Notes under the pieces: model-generated
What the model saw: only the letters and a program-made list of their open reading frames with translations
Told to the model about the DNA's origin: nothing
The model's database searches: none
Assembly (NCBI RefSeq): GCF_012843435.1
Contig: NZ_JABAFC010000009.1
Span: forward strand, 39,810 to 103,809
Direction: 5' to 3'
DNA: 64,000 nt
DNA from: Psychrobacillus sp. BL-248-WT-3
GTDB taxonomy: Bacteria; Bacillota; Bacilli; Bacillales_A; Planococcaceae
In this document: piece by piece, positions 47,948 to 56,296 of the stretch
Numbering within the stretch: position 1 is the first letter of the stretch
Layout of the letters: each line of letters begins with the position of its first letter
Program-made: the position numbers and the translations under genes

Positions 47948-48281
47948 CAAAACAGCCACCTTTATATGTAAAATCTTCTCAGTTAAGTTTACATCAATTC
48001 AAATAAGAAGGAAACTAAAAGGAAATACAAAAACTATTTCCTTAATAGTCCTTCAATTGAGTCTATTCCATCATTTCTCTTGTTAAAAAGTCAGGCCGTT
48101 CCTGGAAAGAATGGCGACATAAAATATATGCTTTTCGTGAGAAGAAAGTAATCAATTTTTCACTTACAACGAGACATCTTTCGTCTAGGCATCTCGCCCT
48201 TAATCTGTCTACCTTCGCCTCAAATGAAAAAACGTGATATCCTAACGATTTCACGTTTCTCATTATTTGAGGCTAGTTGCG
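47948..48281. other. intergenic region with two hairpins and a doubtful ORF
   Basis: 334 bp. A hairpin AAGGAAATA/TATTTCCTT (48019-48043) and a second at 48225-48258 that terminates the gene at 48282. Between them a minus-strand frame (48063-48263, 66 codons) is open; I do not accept it as a gene, as it starts in the terminator. The interval could also be a small RNA bounded by its own terminator. Confidence 0.5.
48225..48258 (-). terminator. terminator of the 100-aa protein gene
   Basis: AAACGTGA/TCACGTTT stem followed by TTTTTTC on the minus strand, 24 bp after the stop. Confidence 0.8.
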
Positions 48282-48584
48282 TTATTCCGCCTCGTTATAG
48301 TGTTCCATGCAAAAAGCAAGAACTACAGACTCTTCATTTTCTTCTAATCCGTAGTCTAATACTTTTCCATTACTGCGATCAAGAATGTGATATTGAACAA
48401 TTTTTGACCCCGTATCTAAAACAGCTAAAATAACTCTTAAATCTAAAGAGCTTGCCTCTTCAAATAACTCGTCATCCTCTGGAACTTCAAAGCCTAATAA
48501 AAATTCATATCGATCCCCAGCAATTATTCCTGTTGGGTCCTTTATCTTTTCAACCTCATAAGATGTTATATTCACAAAGTCCAC
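48282..48584 (-). CDS. small acidic conserved protein (possibly DUF6509)
   Basis: 100 aa, acidic and soluble. ITSYEVEKIKDPTGIIAGDRYEFLLGFEVPEDDELF, then VILAVLDTGSKIVQYHILD and VLAFCMEHY. I recall similar proteins in Bacillaceae as DUF6509; function unknown. Start ATG follows GGAGGTGGACTTTGTG closely. Monocistronic, divergent from the small membrane peptide at 48674. Confidence 0.7.
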   Translation of the reverse strand: MDFVNITSYEVEKIKDPTGIIAGDRYEFLLGFEVPEDDELFEEASSLDLRVILAVLDTGSKIVQYHILDRSNGKVLDYGLEENEESVVLAFCMEHYNEAE

Positions 48585-48673
48585 CTCCGTCTATAGTTTA
48601 TCATTTTTACAGAGCTTTTTCTTATTTTGTTCGCTATAATAGAGAGATTATAAAAAGAAGGAGAGAGTCTCTC

Positions 48674-48856
48674 ATGCTTAACCCTGAAAAAATAATATAT
48701 ATACTTGTACCTGTTTTTCTTCTCGTATTAGTATTCGGTGAAGGTCTAAATAATATCGTATATTCTATCCTATCTTTCCTCTTAGGCTTGTCGATGCTTT
48801 ACCTTGCTTATTCCCTTTTACGTAAACAACGCGAGGAGCGAAAGCAACGCAAATAA
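48674..48856 (+). CDS. 60-aa membrane protein
   Basis: MLNPEKIIYILVPVFLLVLVFGEG... with two spans (about 7-23 and 27-48) and a basic tail (RKQREERKQRK), so the C-terminus is likely cytoplasmic. The ATG is preceded by GGAGAGAGTCTCTC, in which the Shine-Dalgarno is half of a GAGAGA-TCTCTC palindrome. TATAAT at 48638-48643 could be the -10 box, with a poor -35. Family unknown. Confidence 0.7.
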   Translation: MLNPEKIIYILVPVFLLVLVFGEGLNNIVYSILSFLLGLSMLYLAYSLLRKQREERKQRK

Positions 48857-48859
48857 TAT

Positions 48860-49879
48860 TTAAAGGCAGTACATTTGCTCCAACACTTTCATCATAGCAA
48901 AAGCACCCTTGGACTTATTAGAGCAGATAGCTAATTTAAGTTGTTGAGCAGGATAGTACGCCGAGTGAAAGCTAACTCCAGGGTCATATCCCATTACGTG
49001 GTACTTGCTAATATTGTTCCCGTCTTTCTTTATCCATACCCCATATCCATAGTAATCATCATCCTGTTCTTTTACGTATGGTTGGAGTAAGGCTGCCGTT
49101 GTTTGCTCTTCTAATAGTTTATTGTCTAGGAGGGCATCCCAAAAATGAAGCATATCCTGAGCCGTTGTAAAAGCTCCTCCATCCGACCCGCCTAGGACGG
49201 GTAGAGAATAAATATTAGTTTTCCATGATCCATCCTCATAGTCTATATAACCTATTGCCGTATTATTTGGTAAGGCATCCATCGGAAAATACCCTGAGTC
49301 CTTCATTCCCGCTTTCTCAAAAATATTTTTTTCTACATATCGTTGAAACGAAAGCCCTGTAGTTTCTTCTACGATTAAACCAAGTAAGATATAACCTGCG
49401 TTGTTGTAATGAAATTGTTCTCCTGGCGTAAATCTCATCTTACCATTCTGAAATAATGGTAAGAAGTCCTCTAACTTACGCATATGGTACATCGGCTTTT
49501 CAATCCAAAGCTCTTCAAAGTCATCCATCACTTCTTCATCAAAATAGTCTGGGACTCCAGAAGTATGTGTCAGTAAGTGATGAATAGTTATTGAATTATC
49601 AAAGTGAGGAAGAGTGATGGACGTACAATCCTTTAATTTTTGGTCATAAGCTAATTTCCCTGCCTCTACTAGCTGGCTAATGGCAACCGCTGTAAAAATT
49701 TTGCAACCAGATGCAATACCAAACCTGGTATCTATCGTGTTAAGTAGCAGATCGGAGCGGTTAGCATATCCAAAATTAGTCTCTACTAGCGAGGAATCCT
49801 TGTTTTTCAATAGAATACTTCCTGAAAACTGCGATTCTTTTTGAGCCACTTCTATTTGTTGATTGTTCATCTCTCCCAT
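48860..49879 (-). CDS. serine hydrolase of the class C beta-lactamase/PBP-like family
   Basis: 339 aa, without a signal peptide. SxxK catalytic motif is Ser57-Gly-Cys-Lys60 (FGIASGCKIFTA), the second motif is YNN (FHYNNAGYILLGLIVEE), and HxLLTHTSGVPDYF precedes it. The third motif is degenerate. Such proteins are often esterases or peptidases rather than beta-lactamases; the lack of an export signal suggests a cytoplasmic enzyme. Start ATG after GGGGGAAATGTT. Confidence 0.86.
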   Translation of the reverse strand: MGEMNNQQIEVAQKESQFSGSILLKNKDSSLVETNFGYANRSDLLLNTIDTRFGIASGCKIFTAVAISQLVEAGKLAYDQKLKDCTSITLPHFDNSITIHHLLTHTSGVPDYFDEEVMDDFEELWIEKPMYHMRKLEDFLPLFQNGKMRFTPGEQFHYNNAGYILLGLIVEETTGLSFQRYVEKNIFEKAGMKDSGYFPMDALPNNTAIGYIDYEDGSWKTNIYSLPVLGGSDGGAFTTAQDMLHFWDALLDNKLLEEQTTAALLQPYVKEQDDDYYGYGVWIKKDGNNISKYHVMGYDPGVSFHSAYYPAQQLKLAICSNKSKGAFAMMKVLEQMYCL

Positions 49880-49903
49880 AACATTTCCCCCTGAAGATTA
49901 TCT

Positions 49904-52519
49904 CTATTTTCTAAAAATCTTTACTACCTCGTTTACGATTAGTGGTAGTAAGCTAAGCCCAATAACAATTAACCAGTCCTCTAATTGTAGCGACTGTACA
50001 CTAAACACATCTGCAATTGGTCCAATTGAAACAATGAGCACCTGCAATACAACACCTAACAAAATAGAATATATTAATAACTTATTTTTAAACAACCCCG
50101 CTTTAAACACTGACTGGTTCATAGATCGGAAATTTAAGGAATGAACTAGCTGAGAAAAGCTTAAAGTGATAAAGGCCATCGTCTGAGCATGTGTCAATAC
50201 TTCCTCGGACACATTCTTTGTAACTCCCTCTAGCCCAATTAAAAAGGCAACTAAAGTTGCAATACCTATTAGTAGACCGTTTAGCAATAAGAAAGGAATC
50301 ATTCCATGAAATAATTGTTCCTTTTTTGGTCTTGGCTTTTCCTTCATTACTCCCGGTTCCTCAGGATCCATCCCAAGAGCAAGAGCTGGGAAAGTATCGG
50401 TCACTAGGTTAATCCATAAAATGTGAATGGAACGTAAAGGAGTCGGCCATCCAGCAATGATTGCGAAAAATAATGCTATGATTTCTCCAAGATTACAAGA
50501 CAAAAGGAAGATAATAGACTTTTTTATGTTTTTATAAATATTTCGACCTTCTTCAACTGCTTTTACAATGGAAGAAAAATTATCATCCGTAAGTACCATG
50601 TCTGAGGCACCTTTTGCTACATCCGTTCCGGTTATACCCATAGCAACTCCTATATCTGCCTCTTTTAAGGATGGTGCATCGTTCACTCCATCTCCTGTCA
50701 TCGAAACCGTATTACCAGCGGCCTTCATAGCTTGGACAATTTTCACCTTGTGCTCAGGAGAAACACGAGCAAACACATTGATGTTTTGGCATGTCTTAAC
50801 CAATTGTGCTTGGTCTAAGGAGTCTAATTCAACGCCCTCCATAACCTCCTCATCAGAAGAAGCAATTCCAAGATCCTTGGCAATAGCAAATGCGGTGTCC
50901 TTGTGATCTCCCGTTATCATTACCGTACGAATACCTGCACTTTTACATAGTGCAATAGAGTCTTTAACTTCTAATCTAGGAGGGTCAATCATTCCAACGA
51001 ATCCAACGAAAATAAGGTCATTTTCAGCCTGCTCCAGCTCTATCTCTGCATCCACCTTATATGCCGCAGCTAACACTCGCAGTGCCTCGCTAGACATCGA
51101 GTGAGATGCATTTAAAATGATTACTTTATCCTCTTCCGTTAATGGTTTAACTTCTCCATTACTCCAAATTCTATTACATCGACCAAGTAATCGATCTATT
51201 GCCCCTTTGGTCATATAGTAATAGCCGTCTTCAGACTCGTGGATCGTCGTCATTAACTTTCGTTCCGAATCAAATGGAATCTCTGCGACTCTTTTTAACT
51301 CCGCTTCTAGGACATTTTTGTCAATCCCATGGCTCGCTCCTGCAGCGATTAATGCAATTTCAGTTGGATCACCTGTTTCAGCACCTCTCGTATAGGTAGC
51401 ATCATTACATAAAACAAAAATTCTCATTAAACGTTCATGCCCAGTACTAGCCTTTTTTAGATTTGCTATTTCCTGAGTCTCTCCATTTAAGAAAAACTTT
51501 GTTACAGTCATTTTGTTTTGCGTAAGTGTGCCGGTCTTATCAGAACAGATTACATTTACGGATCCTAAAGCCTCAACCGCTGGGAGCTTACGAATGATTA
51601 CATGTTGTTTAATCATTCTTTGTACACCAATTGCCAACACAATAGAGACTATAGCCGGCATACCTTCAGGAATAGCAGCAACTGCAAGACTGATCGCAAT
51701 CATGAACATCTCTAGTAAATCTCTTCCTTGAAACATTCCGATTAAGAAAATCAGCAAAGAAATCCCCATTGCTGCAAAACCTAAATACTTACCTACTTGA
51801 GCAAGGCTTTTTTGTAATGGAGTTTGCTCATCCCCCGTATGTAGCATGCCTGCTATTTTACCAATTTGGGTGTTCATACCTGTTCCTACTGCTATGCCTG
51901 TTCCTCTACCAGCTGTGACTAGGGTGGACATGAATAACATATTTTTTTGATCACCTAGAGGAATTGTCTTTTCCTCTGTATTAAGCTTTACATGTGCATC
52001 CTTTTCAACGGGAACAGATTCTCCAGTTAAAGCTGCTTCCTCTACTTTGAGGTTGGCGGATTCAATTAACCTAATATCACATGGTATATACGATCCCGCA
52101 CCTACCACAATAATGTCACCCGTTACTACCTCAATCGAATCTATCTCTTTAGATTGACCATCCCTTTTGACTACAGCCTTTGGAGTGGACATATTTTTTA
52201 GTGCTTCTAATGCTTCCTCTGCTTTTGACTCTTGAACGACACCTACAACTGCATTGATAATAACTACTATCCCAATAATAATTGCGTCTGCCACTTCTCC
52301 TACAAAAGCTGAAACCGCTGCAGCAACTATAAGTACATAAATAAGCACATTGTTAATTTGAGCAAATATTCTTTCAAACCATGATTTCTTTTTGGCAGCT
52401 GCCAGTCGATTAGGTCCATTTTTTTCTAATCTCTGCCGTGCTTCATCAGTGGTTAGACCTTCTTGTAGATTAACCTGTAACTCTGTTGCTATCTCTTCGG
52501 TCCTTTTGTTATACCACAT
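49904..52519 (-). CDS. P-type calcium-transporting ATPase (SERCA-like, YloB type)
   Basis: 871-aa P2A ATPase. The A-domain motif TGES (165-168), the TM4 calcium-site motif PEGMP (284-288; PEGLP in most relatives), the phosphorylation site DKTGTLT (Asp327), and the P-domain hinge MTGDGVNDAPSLKEADIGVAMG are intact. Ten spans. The C-terminal calcium-site residues are in ILWINLVTDTFPALALGMD. It exports Ca2+; in B. subtilis YloB acts in spore germination and heat resistance. AGGAGG precedes the ATG by 11 bases. Confidence 0.93.
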   Translation of the reverse strand: MWYNKRTEEIATELQVNLQEGLTTDEARQRLEKNGPNRLAAAKKKSWFERIFAQINNVLIYVLIVAAAVSAFVGEVADAIIIGIVVIINAVVGVVQESKAEEALEALKNMSTPKAVVKRDGQSKEIDSIEVVTGDIIVVGAGSYIPCDIRLIESANLKVEEAALTGESVPVEKDAHVKLNTEEKTIPLGDQKNMLFMSTLVTAGRGTGIAVGTGMNTQIGKIAGMLHTGDEQTPLQKSLAQVGKYLGFAAMGISLLIFLIGMFQGRDLLEMFMIAISLAVAAIPEGMPAIVSIVLAIGVQRMIKQHVIIRKLPAVEALGSVNVICSDKTGTLTQNKMTVTKFFLNGETQEIANLKKASTGHERLMRIFVLCNDATYTRGAETGDPTEIALIAAGASHGIDKNVLEAELKRVAEIPFDSERKLMTTIHESEDGYYYMTKGAIDRLLGRCNRIWSNGEVKPLTEEDKVIILNASHSMSSEALRVLAAAYKVDAEIELEQAENDLIFVGFVGMIDPPRLEVKDSIALCKSAGIRTVMITGDHKDTAFAIAKDLGIASSDEEVMEGVELDSLDQAQLVKTCQNINVFARVSPEHKVKIVQAMKAAGNTVSMTGDGVNDAPSLKEADIGVAMGITGTDVAKGASDMVLTDDNFSSIVKAVEEGRNIYKNIKKSIIFLLSCNLGEIIALFFAIIAGWPTPLRSIHILWINLVTDTFPALALGMDPEEPGVMKEKPRPKKEQLFHGMIPFLLLNGLLIGIATLVAFLIGLEGVTKNVSEEVLTHAQTMAFITLSFSQLVHSLNFRSMNQSVFKAGLFKNKLLIYSILLGVVLQVLIVSIGPIADVFSVQSLQLEDWLIVIGLSLLPLIVNEVVKIFRK

Positions 52520-52625
52520 AAGTTTTCATGCCTCCTTTTTATGTATATCTTTCCCCTAGAAAAAATTTTAATGTAAATAATTTTAAATATCAGTTGTACT
52601 TTATGGTCTAAAAAAGCGACATTCT

Positions 52626-52667
52626 AAAAAAAAGCGACTGTAACACTAGAAGTGTTACCTAGTCGCT
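52626..52667 (-). terminator. terminator overlapping the stop codon of the VOC gene
   Basis: AGCGACT/AGTCGCT plus AACACT/AGTGTT stems, followed by TTTTTTTT on the minus strand. The 5' arm begins within the coding sequence and contains the TAG stop at 52659-52661. Confidence 0.88.
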
Positions 52668-53321
52668 CTCATCCTCTGATAACTCGCCTTTTTCATTAAT
52701 TGCAACTCTTTTACCATTCGTAAAATGAATGTCTATTGGAGAGGTAACACTCATCTTTCTAGAGAAATACCATCTGCGTTGTGGAGGGACGAGTAATATA
52801 AATGTATCTTTTCTACCTATAAAGTTTAGCTCCTCAGGCTCGATCCGAACATGACCTGATACAGCAATACCTAGATTTTGAAGCTGTTCTCCTACCTGTT
52901 TTACAAAAGGAGTTGTTATACTTACCTCACTTATATTCAGTAAAGATTCAATACTGAAGTCACTCCATTTATCTACATGTCTTCTAGCGATAAACTCGAT
53001 TACATTACCAGCCGGGTCCTCAAAATAGAATGCGTCTGCGTCAAACCGACTATAGTATATATCGTCTAACCCATCCTCTCTATTTAGCACAACTCTTTCC
53101 TTTGCCCAAAGTTTAGCAAGTGTGTATTGATTGCCTGGAATATTAATCGCAAAATGATACAACGAAGCAAGTTCTGTTTCTTGAAAAACAAGAGTAGACT
53201 CGCCAATTTCTACTTGAAAATAATGGTCATCTGCTGCTGTAACATTGAGCTCTAGCACATTCCCATAAAATCCTCGCAGCTCCTGTAACTTATTTGTATA
53301 CATGGTTACTGTTTTAAACAT
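52659..53321 (-). CDS. VOC family protein (glyoxalase/dioxygenase fold)
   Basis: 220 aa. Two VOC modules: the first (VTMYTNKLQELRGFYGNVLELNVTAADDHYFQVEIGESTLVFQE ... DAFYFEDPAGNVIEFIARR) carries the usual metal-ligand Glu in VIEFIA and a His (LYHFAINIP); the second, about residues 125-200, is degenerate. Substrate unknown. Its mRNA ends in a terminator that starts inside the gene. Start ATG after AGGGGTG. Confidence 0.82.
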   Translation of the reverse strand: MFKTVTMYTNKLQELRGFYGNVLELNVTAADDHYFQVEIGESTLVFQETELASLYHFAINIPGNQYTLAKLWAKERVVLNREDGLDDIYYSRFDADAFYFEDPAGNVIEFIARRHVDKWSDFSIESLLNISEVSITTPFVKQVGEQLQNLGIAVSGHVRIEPEELNFIGRKDTFILLVPPQRRWYFSRKMSVTSPIDIHFTNGKRVAINEKGELSEDESD

Positions 53322-53335
53322 ACTCGCACCCCTTT

Positions 53336-53779
53336 TTATTTAACATCAATTACTTCAAATCGTTCACAGACTAACAATAAATCTTCTTCAAACTTCAACC
53401 CAACTTTGTCTAATTCATTTGTGAAAAAATTTATGTGGGTTTTTTTCCAGTAATTATAACTTCTGTCTCCTTCACCCTCTGCATGCGCAAATTCTTCAGA
53501 AATTCTATTCATCGGTTTAATGGTGACATCCTTTGTTTTTATAATACAAACTGGTTCATCCTTGGTATTTAAGATAATATTATACTCACCAACCTGTGGA
53601 AGTGGCTCATTTTCTTTTTCATATAGAATATGAGCGGAACAAGTAGCAGTTTTTATTCTGTTTACAACTAGTTGTGCCAAAGTGTCCGCATCTTCTCCAA
53701 ATTGCCAAGCGGAGACCTTGGGCTCATACTCTTTGTCTTTCCAAAAACTGTTCCAGTATTCTCTAGCAGCTACATTCAT
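53336..53779 (-). CDS. ASCH domain protein
   Basis: 147 aa. The ASCH features are W-x-F-G (SAWQFGEDADTLAQLVVNRIKTATCSAH), VGEYNIILNTKDEPVCIIKTKDV and EEFAHAEGEGDRSYNYWKKTHINFF. The family resembles PUA RNA-binding domains, and some members cleave N4-acetylcytidine; the actual role here is not known. It is 14 bp upstream of the VOC gene, probably an operon. Confidence 0.85.
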   Translation of the reverse strand: MNVAAREYWNSFWKDKEYEPKVSAWQFGEDADTLAQLVVNRIKTATCSAHILYEKENEPLPQVGEYNIILNTKDEPVCIIKTKDVTIKPMNRISEEFAHAEGEGDRSYNYWKKTHINFFTNELDKVGLKFEEDLLLVCERFEVIDVK

Positions 53780-54005
53780 ATGGATTACCTCTTTTATTTA
53801 ATATTTCGTTAATTTTAGTATAGAGAAGGATTTTTCAAAATACTATTGATATTTTCACTATTTCTTTCAAGGTTACCAGAACTAACTAGAAGTAATGGAG
53901 GATTTATAAGATATTAGTGTATACAGTAAGACAAGAAGAACAAACATACAGGCATGCAATCGTTAATAAAGCGATCAGGACATCCTACATAAGGGAGCTA
54001 ATGAA

Positions 54006-55178
54006 ATGACTAACAAATTATATTACGAAGATCCTTACCTAACTACTTTTACTGCCTCTATCATAAAAAAAGAACCGGAATATGTAATAATTTCAGAAAC
54101 AGCTTTCTATCCTACTGGAGGCGGCCAACCATGTGATATTGGTAGTCTAAATGATATTTCCGTAGTAAACGTAGAGATTATAGATGGAGAAATAAGACAT
54201 TTTCTAGCTGAGCCATTAGATTCTCAGTCCATAGAAGTGAAGGGGAGTATTAACTGGAGGAGACGTTTCGACCATATGCAGCAGCATGCTGGTCAGCACA
54301 TCTTATCTGCAGCCTTTGCAGAGCTTTTCCAAATGCAAACAGTAAGCTTCCACCTTGGTAAAGAAACTGCAACAATTGATTTAGATACAACCGAAGTTAC
54401 TGAGGAGCAATTGAAAAAAGTAGAAGAATTAGCTAATCAAATAATTCTTGAAAACCGCGCTATTGAAACAAAGTGGGTGACAGAAGATGAGCTTACTCAA
54501 TACAAATTACGTAAATCAACTAGTATTAAGGAAGATATCCGATTAGTCATCATTCCTGATTTCGATTACAACGCTTGCGGCGGCACTCATCCATCTTCGA
54601 CTGGACAAGTAGGTTCCATTAAAATCCTACAGACAGAGAAAGAAAAACGGCATATTCGAGTGGAATTTGTCTGCGGTAAAAGAGTGTTAACACAACTTGA
54701 CCGTAAGCAAAATGTATTACTTAGCCTAATTAGCAAGCTGAGTTCACCGGAGGAAAAGCTAGTCGATACTGCAAATAACCTATTGCATACTAACAAAAAT
54801 TTAGAAAAGCTATTAAATGAGCACAAACAGGAGCTTTTAAAGTTCGAAGCCAAGGAGTTATTAAAACAATCTATTAACGATATAGTAGGTGTTACTTTTG
54901 AAAATAGAACTATTCAGGATCTACAAAGGCTTGCTCGCTTCCTTGTAGAGGAATCCCCTTCCTCCCTATGTGTATTAGTTTCACACAATGAAGAAAAGCT
55001 TCAAATCGTAACTGCCCGTGGTACAAATAGAGAAGAGAGTATGAAAGCATTGCTTCTACAGCTACTTCCTCTAATTAATGGTAAGGGTGGAGGAAATGAT
55101 ACACTTGCCCAAGGTGGAGGCGAAGCAGCGCTCTCTAGTACAGAGCTCTTAAATAAGGCTTTAACTTACATTAAGTAG
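54006..55178 (+). CDS. alanyl-tRNA editing protein (AlaX-L type, AlaRS-like)
   Basis: 390 aa. It corresponds to the editing and C-terminal domains of AlaRS without the synthetase core: AFYPTGGGQPCDIG, zinc motif HxxxH (His94/His98, MQQHAGQHILSA) with Cys191 and His195 (NACGGTHPSSTG), a coiled linker, and a DHHA1 domain ending INGKGGGNDTLAQGGG. It hydrolyzes Ser- and Gly-tRNA(Ala) in trans. Single gene; the ATG follows GGGAGC. Confidence 0.9.
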   Translation: MTNKLYYEDPYLTTFTASIIKKEPEYVIISETAFYPTGGGQPCDIGSLNDISVVNVEIIDGEIRHFLAEPLDSQSIEVKGSINWRRRFDHMQQHAGQHILSAAFAELFQMQTVSFHLGKETATIDLDTTEVTEEQLKKVEELANQIILENRAIETKWVTEDELTQYKLRKSTSIKEDIRLVIIPDFDYNACGGTHPSSTGQVGSIKILQTEKEKRHIRVEFVCGKRVLTQLDRKQNVLLSLISKLSSPEEKLVDTANNLLHTNKNLEKLLNEHKQELLKFEAKELLKQSINDIVGVTFENRTIQDLQRLARFLVEESPSSLCVLVSHNEEKLQIVTARGTNREESMKALLLQLLPLINGKGGGNDTLAQGGGEAALSSTELLNKALTYIK

Positions 55179-55192
55179 CCGTGCCATAAAAG

Positions 55193-55230
55193 CTCCTTCT
55201 ACATATACTAACTTGACTAAGTAGAAGGAG
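55193..55230 (+). promoter_or_regulatory. hairpin that covers the Shine-Dalgarno of the collagen-like gene
   Basis: CTCCTTCTAC (55193-55202) is a perfect 10-bp complement of GTAGAAGGAG (55221-55230), loop 18. The 3' arm contains AAGGAG, the ribosome-binding site of the next gene (start 55240). No U-tract follows immediately. It could be the alaX terminator or a translation switch. Confidence 0.6.
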
Positions 55231-55239
55231 GATATTATT

Positions 55240-55764
55240 TTGACGAATCAATTTAATTTTCCGGGTTTATTTCCCGGCGGATTTCCGGGAAGACCACCTG
55301 GTGGACCTGGAAGCACAGGAAGACCGCCAGGTGGGCCAGGTGGCTTTCCGGGTATACCAGGTTTTCCAGGATCACCGGGTTCGCCAGGTTTTCCAGGGTC
55401 TCCGGGTTTTCCGGGCTCGCCAGGGATGCCTGGATTTCCAAATAGACCGCCAGGTGGCGGGCAGACTCCAGGTACACCAGGTAGGCCTCCAGGACAAAAT
55501 ACACAAGGAGGGCCACCTACTAGCCCTCCGCCCTCGTTTATTCCTCAACAAAGACAGGATGTAGGCGTGTTTGCGGTTGACCCTGGCGCTATTAGAAATT
55601 GCTTGTTCCGGAACACTTATATTTGGTTAAATAACGGAAGAGGCTTTTGGATTTACCCAACCTATGTAGGTAGAAATTCAGTTTCTGGTTTTCGCTGGAA
55701 TGGTTTTCGTTGGACCTTCTACGGTACAGACCTAGGAAGAATAACATCTTTTCAATGCTTTTAA
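55240..55764 (+). CDS. collagen-like Gly-X-Y repeat protein
   Basis: 174 aa. An N-terminal NQFNFPGLFPGGFPG, then about 30 Gly-X-Y or similar triplets with alternating Phe-Pro-Gly and Ser-Pro-Gly (residues about 10-90), a Pro/Gln stretch, and a C-terminal 65-residue domain with two Cys (RNCLFRNTYIWLNNGRGFWIYPTY ... ITSFQCF) and aromatic content. Such proteins occur on spores and cell surfaces in Bacilli. No signal peptide. Start TTG at 55240, with AAGGAGG 8 bases upstream. Confidence 0.85.
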   Translation: MTNQFNFPGLFPGGFPGRPPGGPGSTGRPPGGPGGFPGIPGFPGSPGSPGFPGSPGFPGSPGMPGFPNRPPGGGQTPGTPGRPPGQNTQGGPPTSPPPSFIPQQRQDVGVFAVDPGAIRNCLFRNTYIWLNNGRGFWIYPTYVGRNSVSGFRWNGFRWTFYGTDLGRITSFQCF

Positions 55765-55788
55765 AAAGCCGAGTCTTCTCGGCTTTTT
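55763..55788 (+). terminator. terminator after the collagen-like gene
   Basis: Perfect 11-bp stem AAAAAGCCGAG/CTCGGCTTTTT with loop TCTT and a T-rich end. Confidence 0.92.
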
Positions 55789-55809
55789 CTTATTTCTCCA
55801 GTTTTCTCC

Positions 55810-55829
55810 CACTTTACAAAGTGTATAAT
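55810..55829 (+). promoter_or_regulatory. candidate MarR operator over the marR-MFS promoter
   Basis: CACTTTACAAAGTG (55810-55823) is a perfect palindrome of two 6-bp arms with a 2-bp center, directly followed by a perfect -10 box TATAAT (55824-55829). The -35 is poor. This is what an autoregulated MarR promoter looks like; the binding is inferred. Confidence 0.65.
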
Positions 55830-55885
55830 GAGGATTAAAATAAAACTTAGCTAGTTAAATAATTTTCCAGACAAGGAGCTAGAAG

Positions 55886-56290
55886 ATGACAAATCCACTT
55901 ATTCATGAGCTTTTCCAAAAGACTCGTTATTTATCGTATGAGGTAAACAAAACGCTAAAGGGTTATAATCTTTATTCATCTCAATGGTCTGTCTTGAATT
56001 GCGTCTATCGACATAATGAAATGACACTGACTCAAATTTGGAAGTATTTAAATGTGGAAGCCCCTACGATCACTCGTACAGTCAATCGATTGGCTGTTTT
56101 AGGTTGGCTAGACATAAAGGCTGGAAAAGACCGTCGTGAAAAAATAGTAAGACTTTCAACCAAAGCGCTAGAAACCTTTCCTACTATTGAAAACTCTATG
56201 AATGTTTTCGAAAACGAAATGATTTCTGCCCTGTCTAAAGAAGACCAACAGCTTTTAATGGAGTTGTTAAAAAAAATTAATAAGGAGTAA
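55886..56290 (+). CDS. MarR family transcriptional regulator
   Basis: 134 aa winged helix-turn-helix. Recognition region LTQIWKYLNVEAPTITRTVNRLAVLGWLDIKAGKDRREKIVRLSTKA, with the wing DRRE. The C-terminal helix dimerizes. It precedes an MFS exporter and probably represses it until a ligand binds. AAGGAG of its stop region serves as the ribosome-binding site of the MFS gene. GGAGCTAGAAG precedes the ATG. Confidence 0.9.
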   Translation: MTNPLIHELFQKTRYLSYEVNKTLKGYNLYSSQWSVLNCVYRHNEMTLTQIWKYLNVEAPTITRTVNRLAVLGWLDIKAGKDRREKIVRLSTKALETFPTIENSMNVFENEMISALSKEDQQLLMELLKKINKE

Positions 56291-56296
56291 TGTTTT

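Noticed and set aside
48063..48263. Minus-strand 66-codon ORF
   Set aside because: Its start lies in the terminator of the preceding gene, there is no ribosome-binding site, and I recognize no family. Kept only as a possible small transcript.
53780..54005. T-box or other riboswitch before the alanyl-tRNA editing gene
   Set aside because: No T-box sequence (GGGTGGAACCGCG-like) or terminator hairpin there; only a short ATCG/CGAT repeat.
55253..55564. Two other open frames in the collagen-like gene
   Set aside because: They are frame shadows of the Gly-Pro-rich repeats; the TTG frame with the Cys-containing C-terminal domain and the good ribosome-binding site is the real one.
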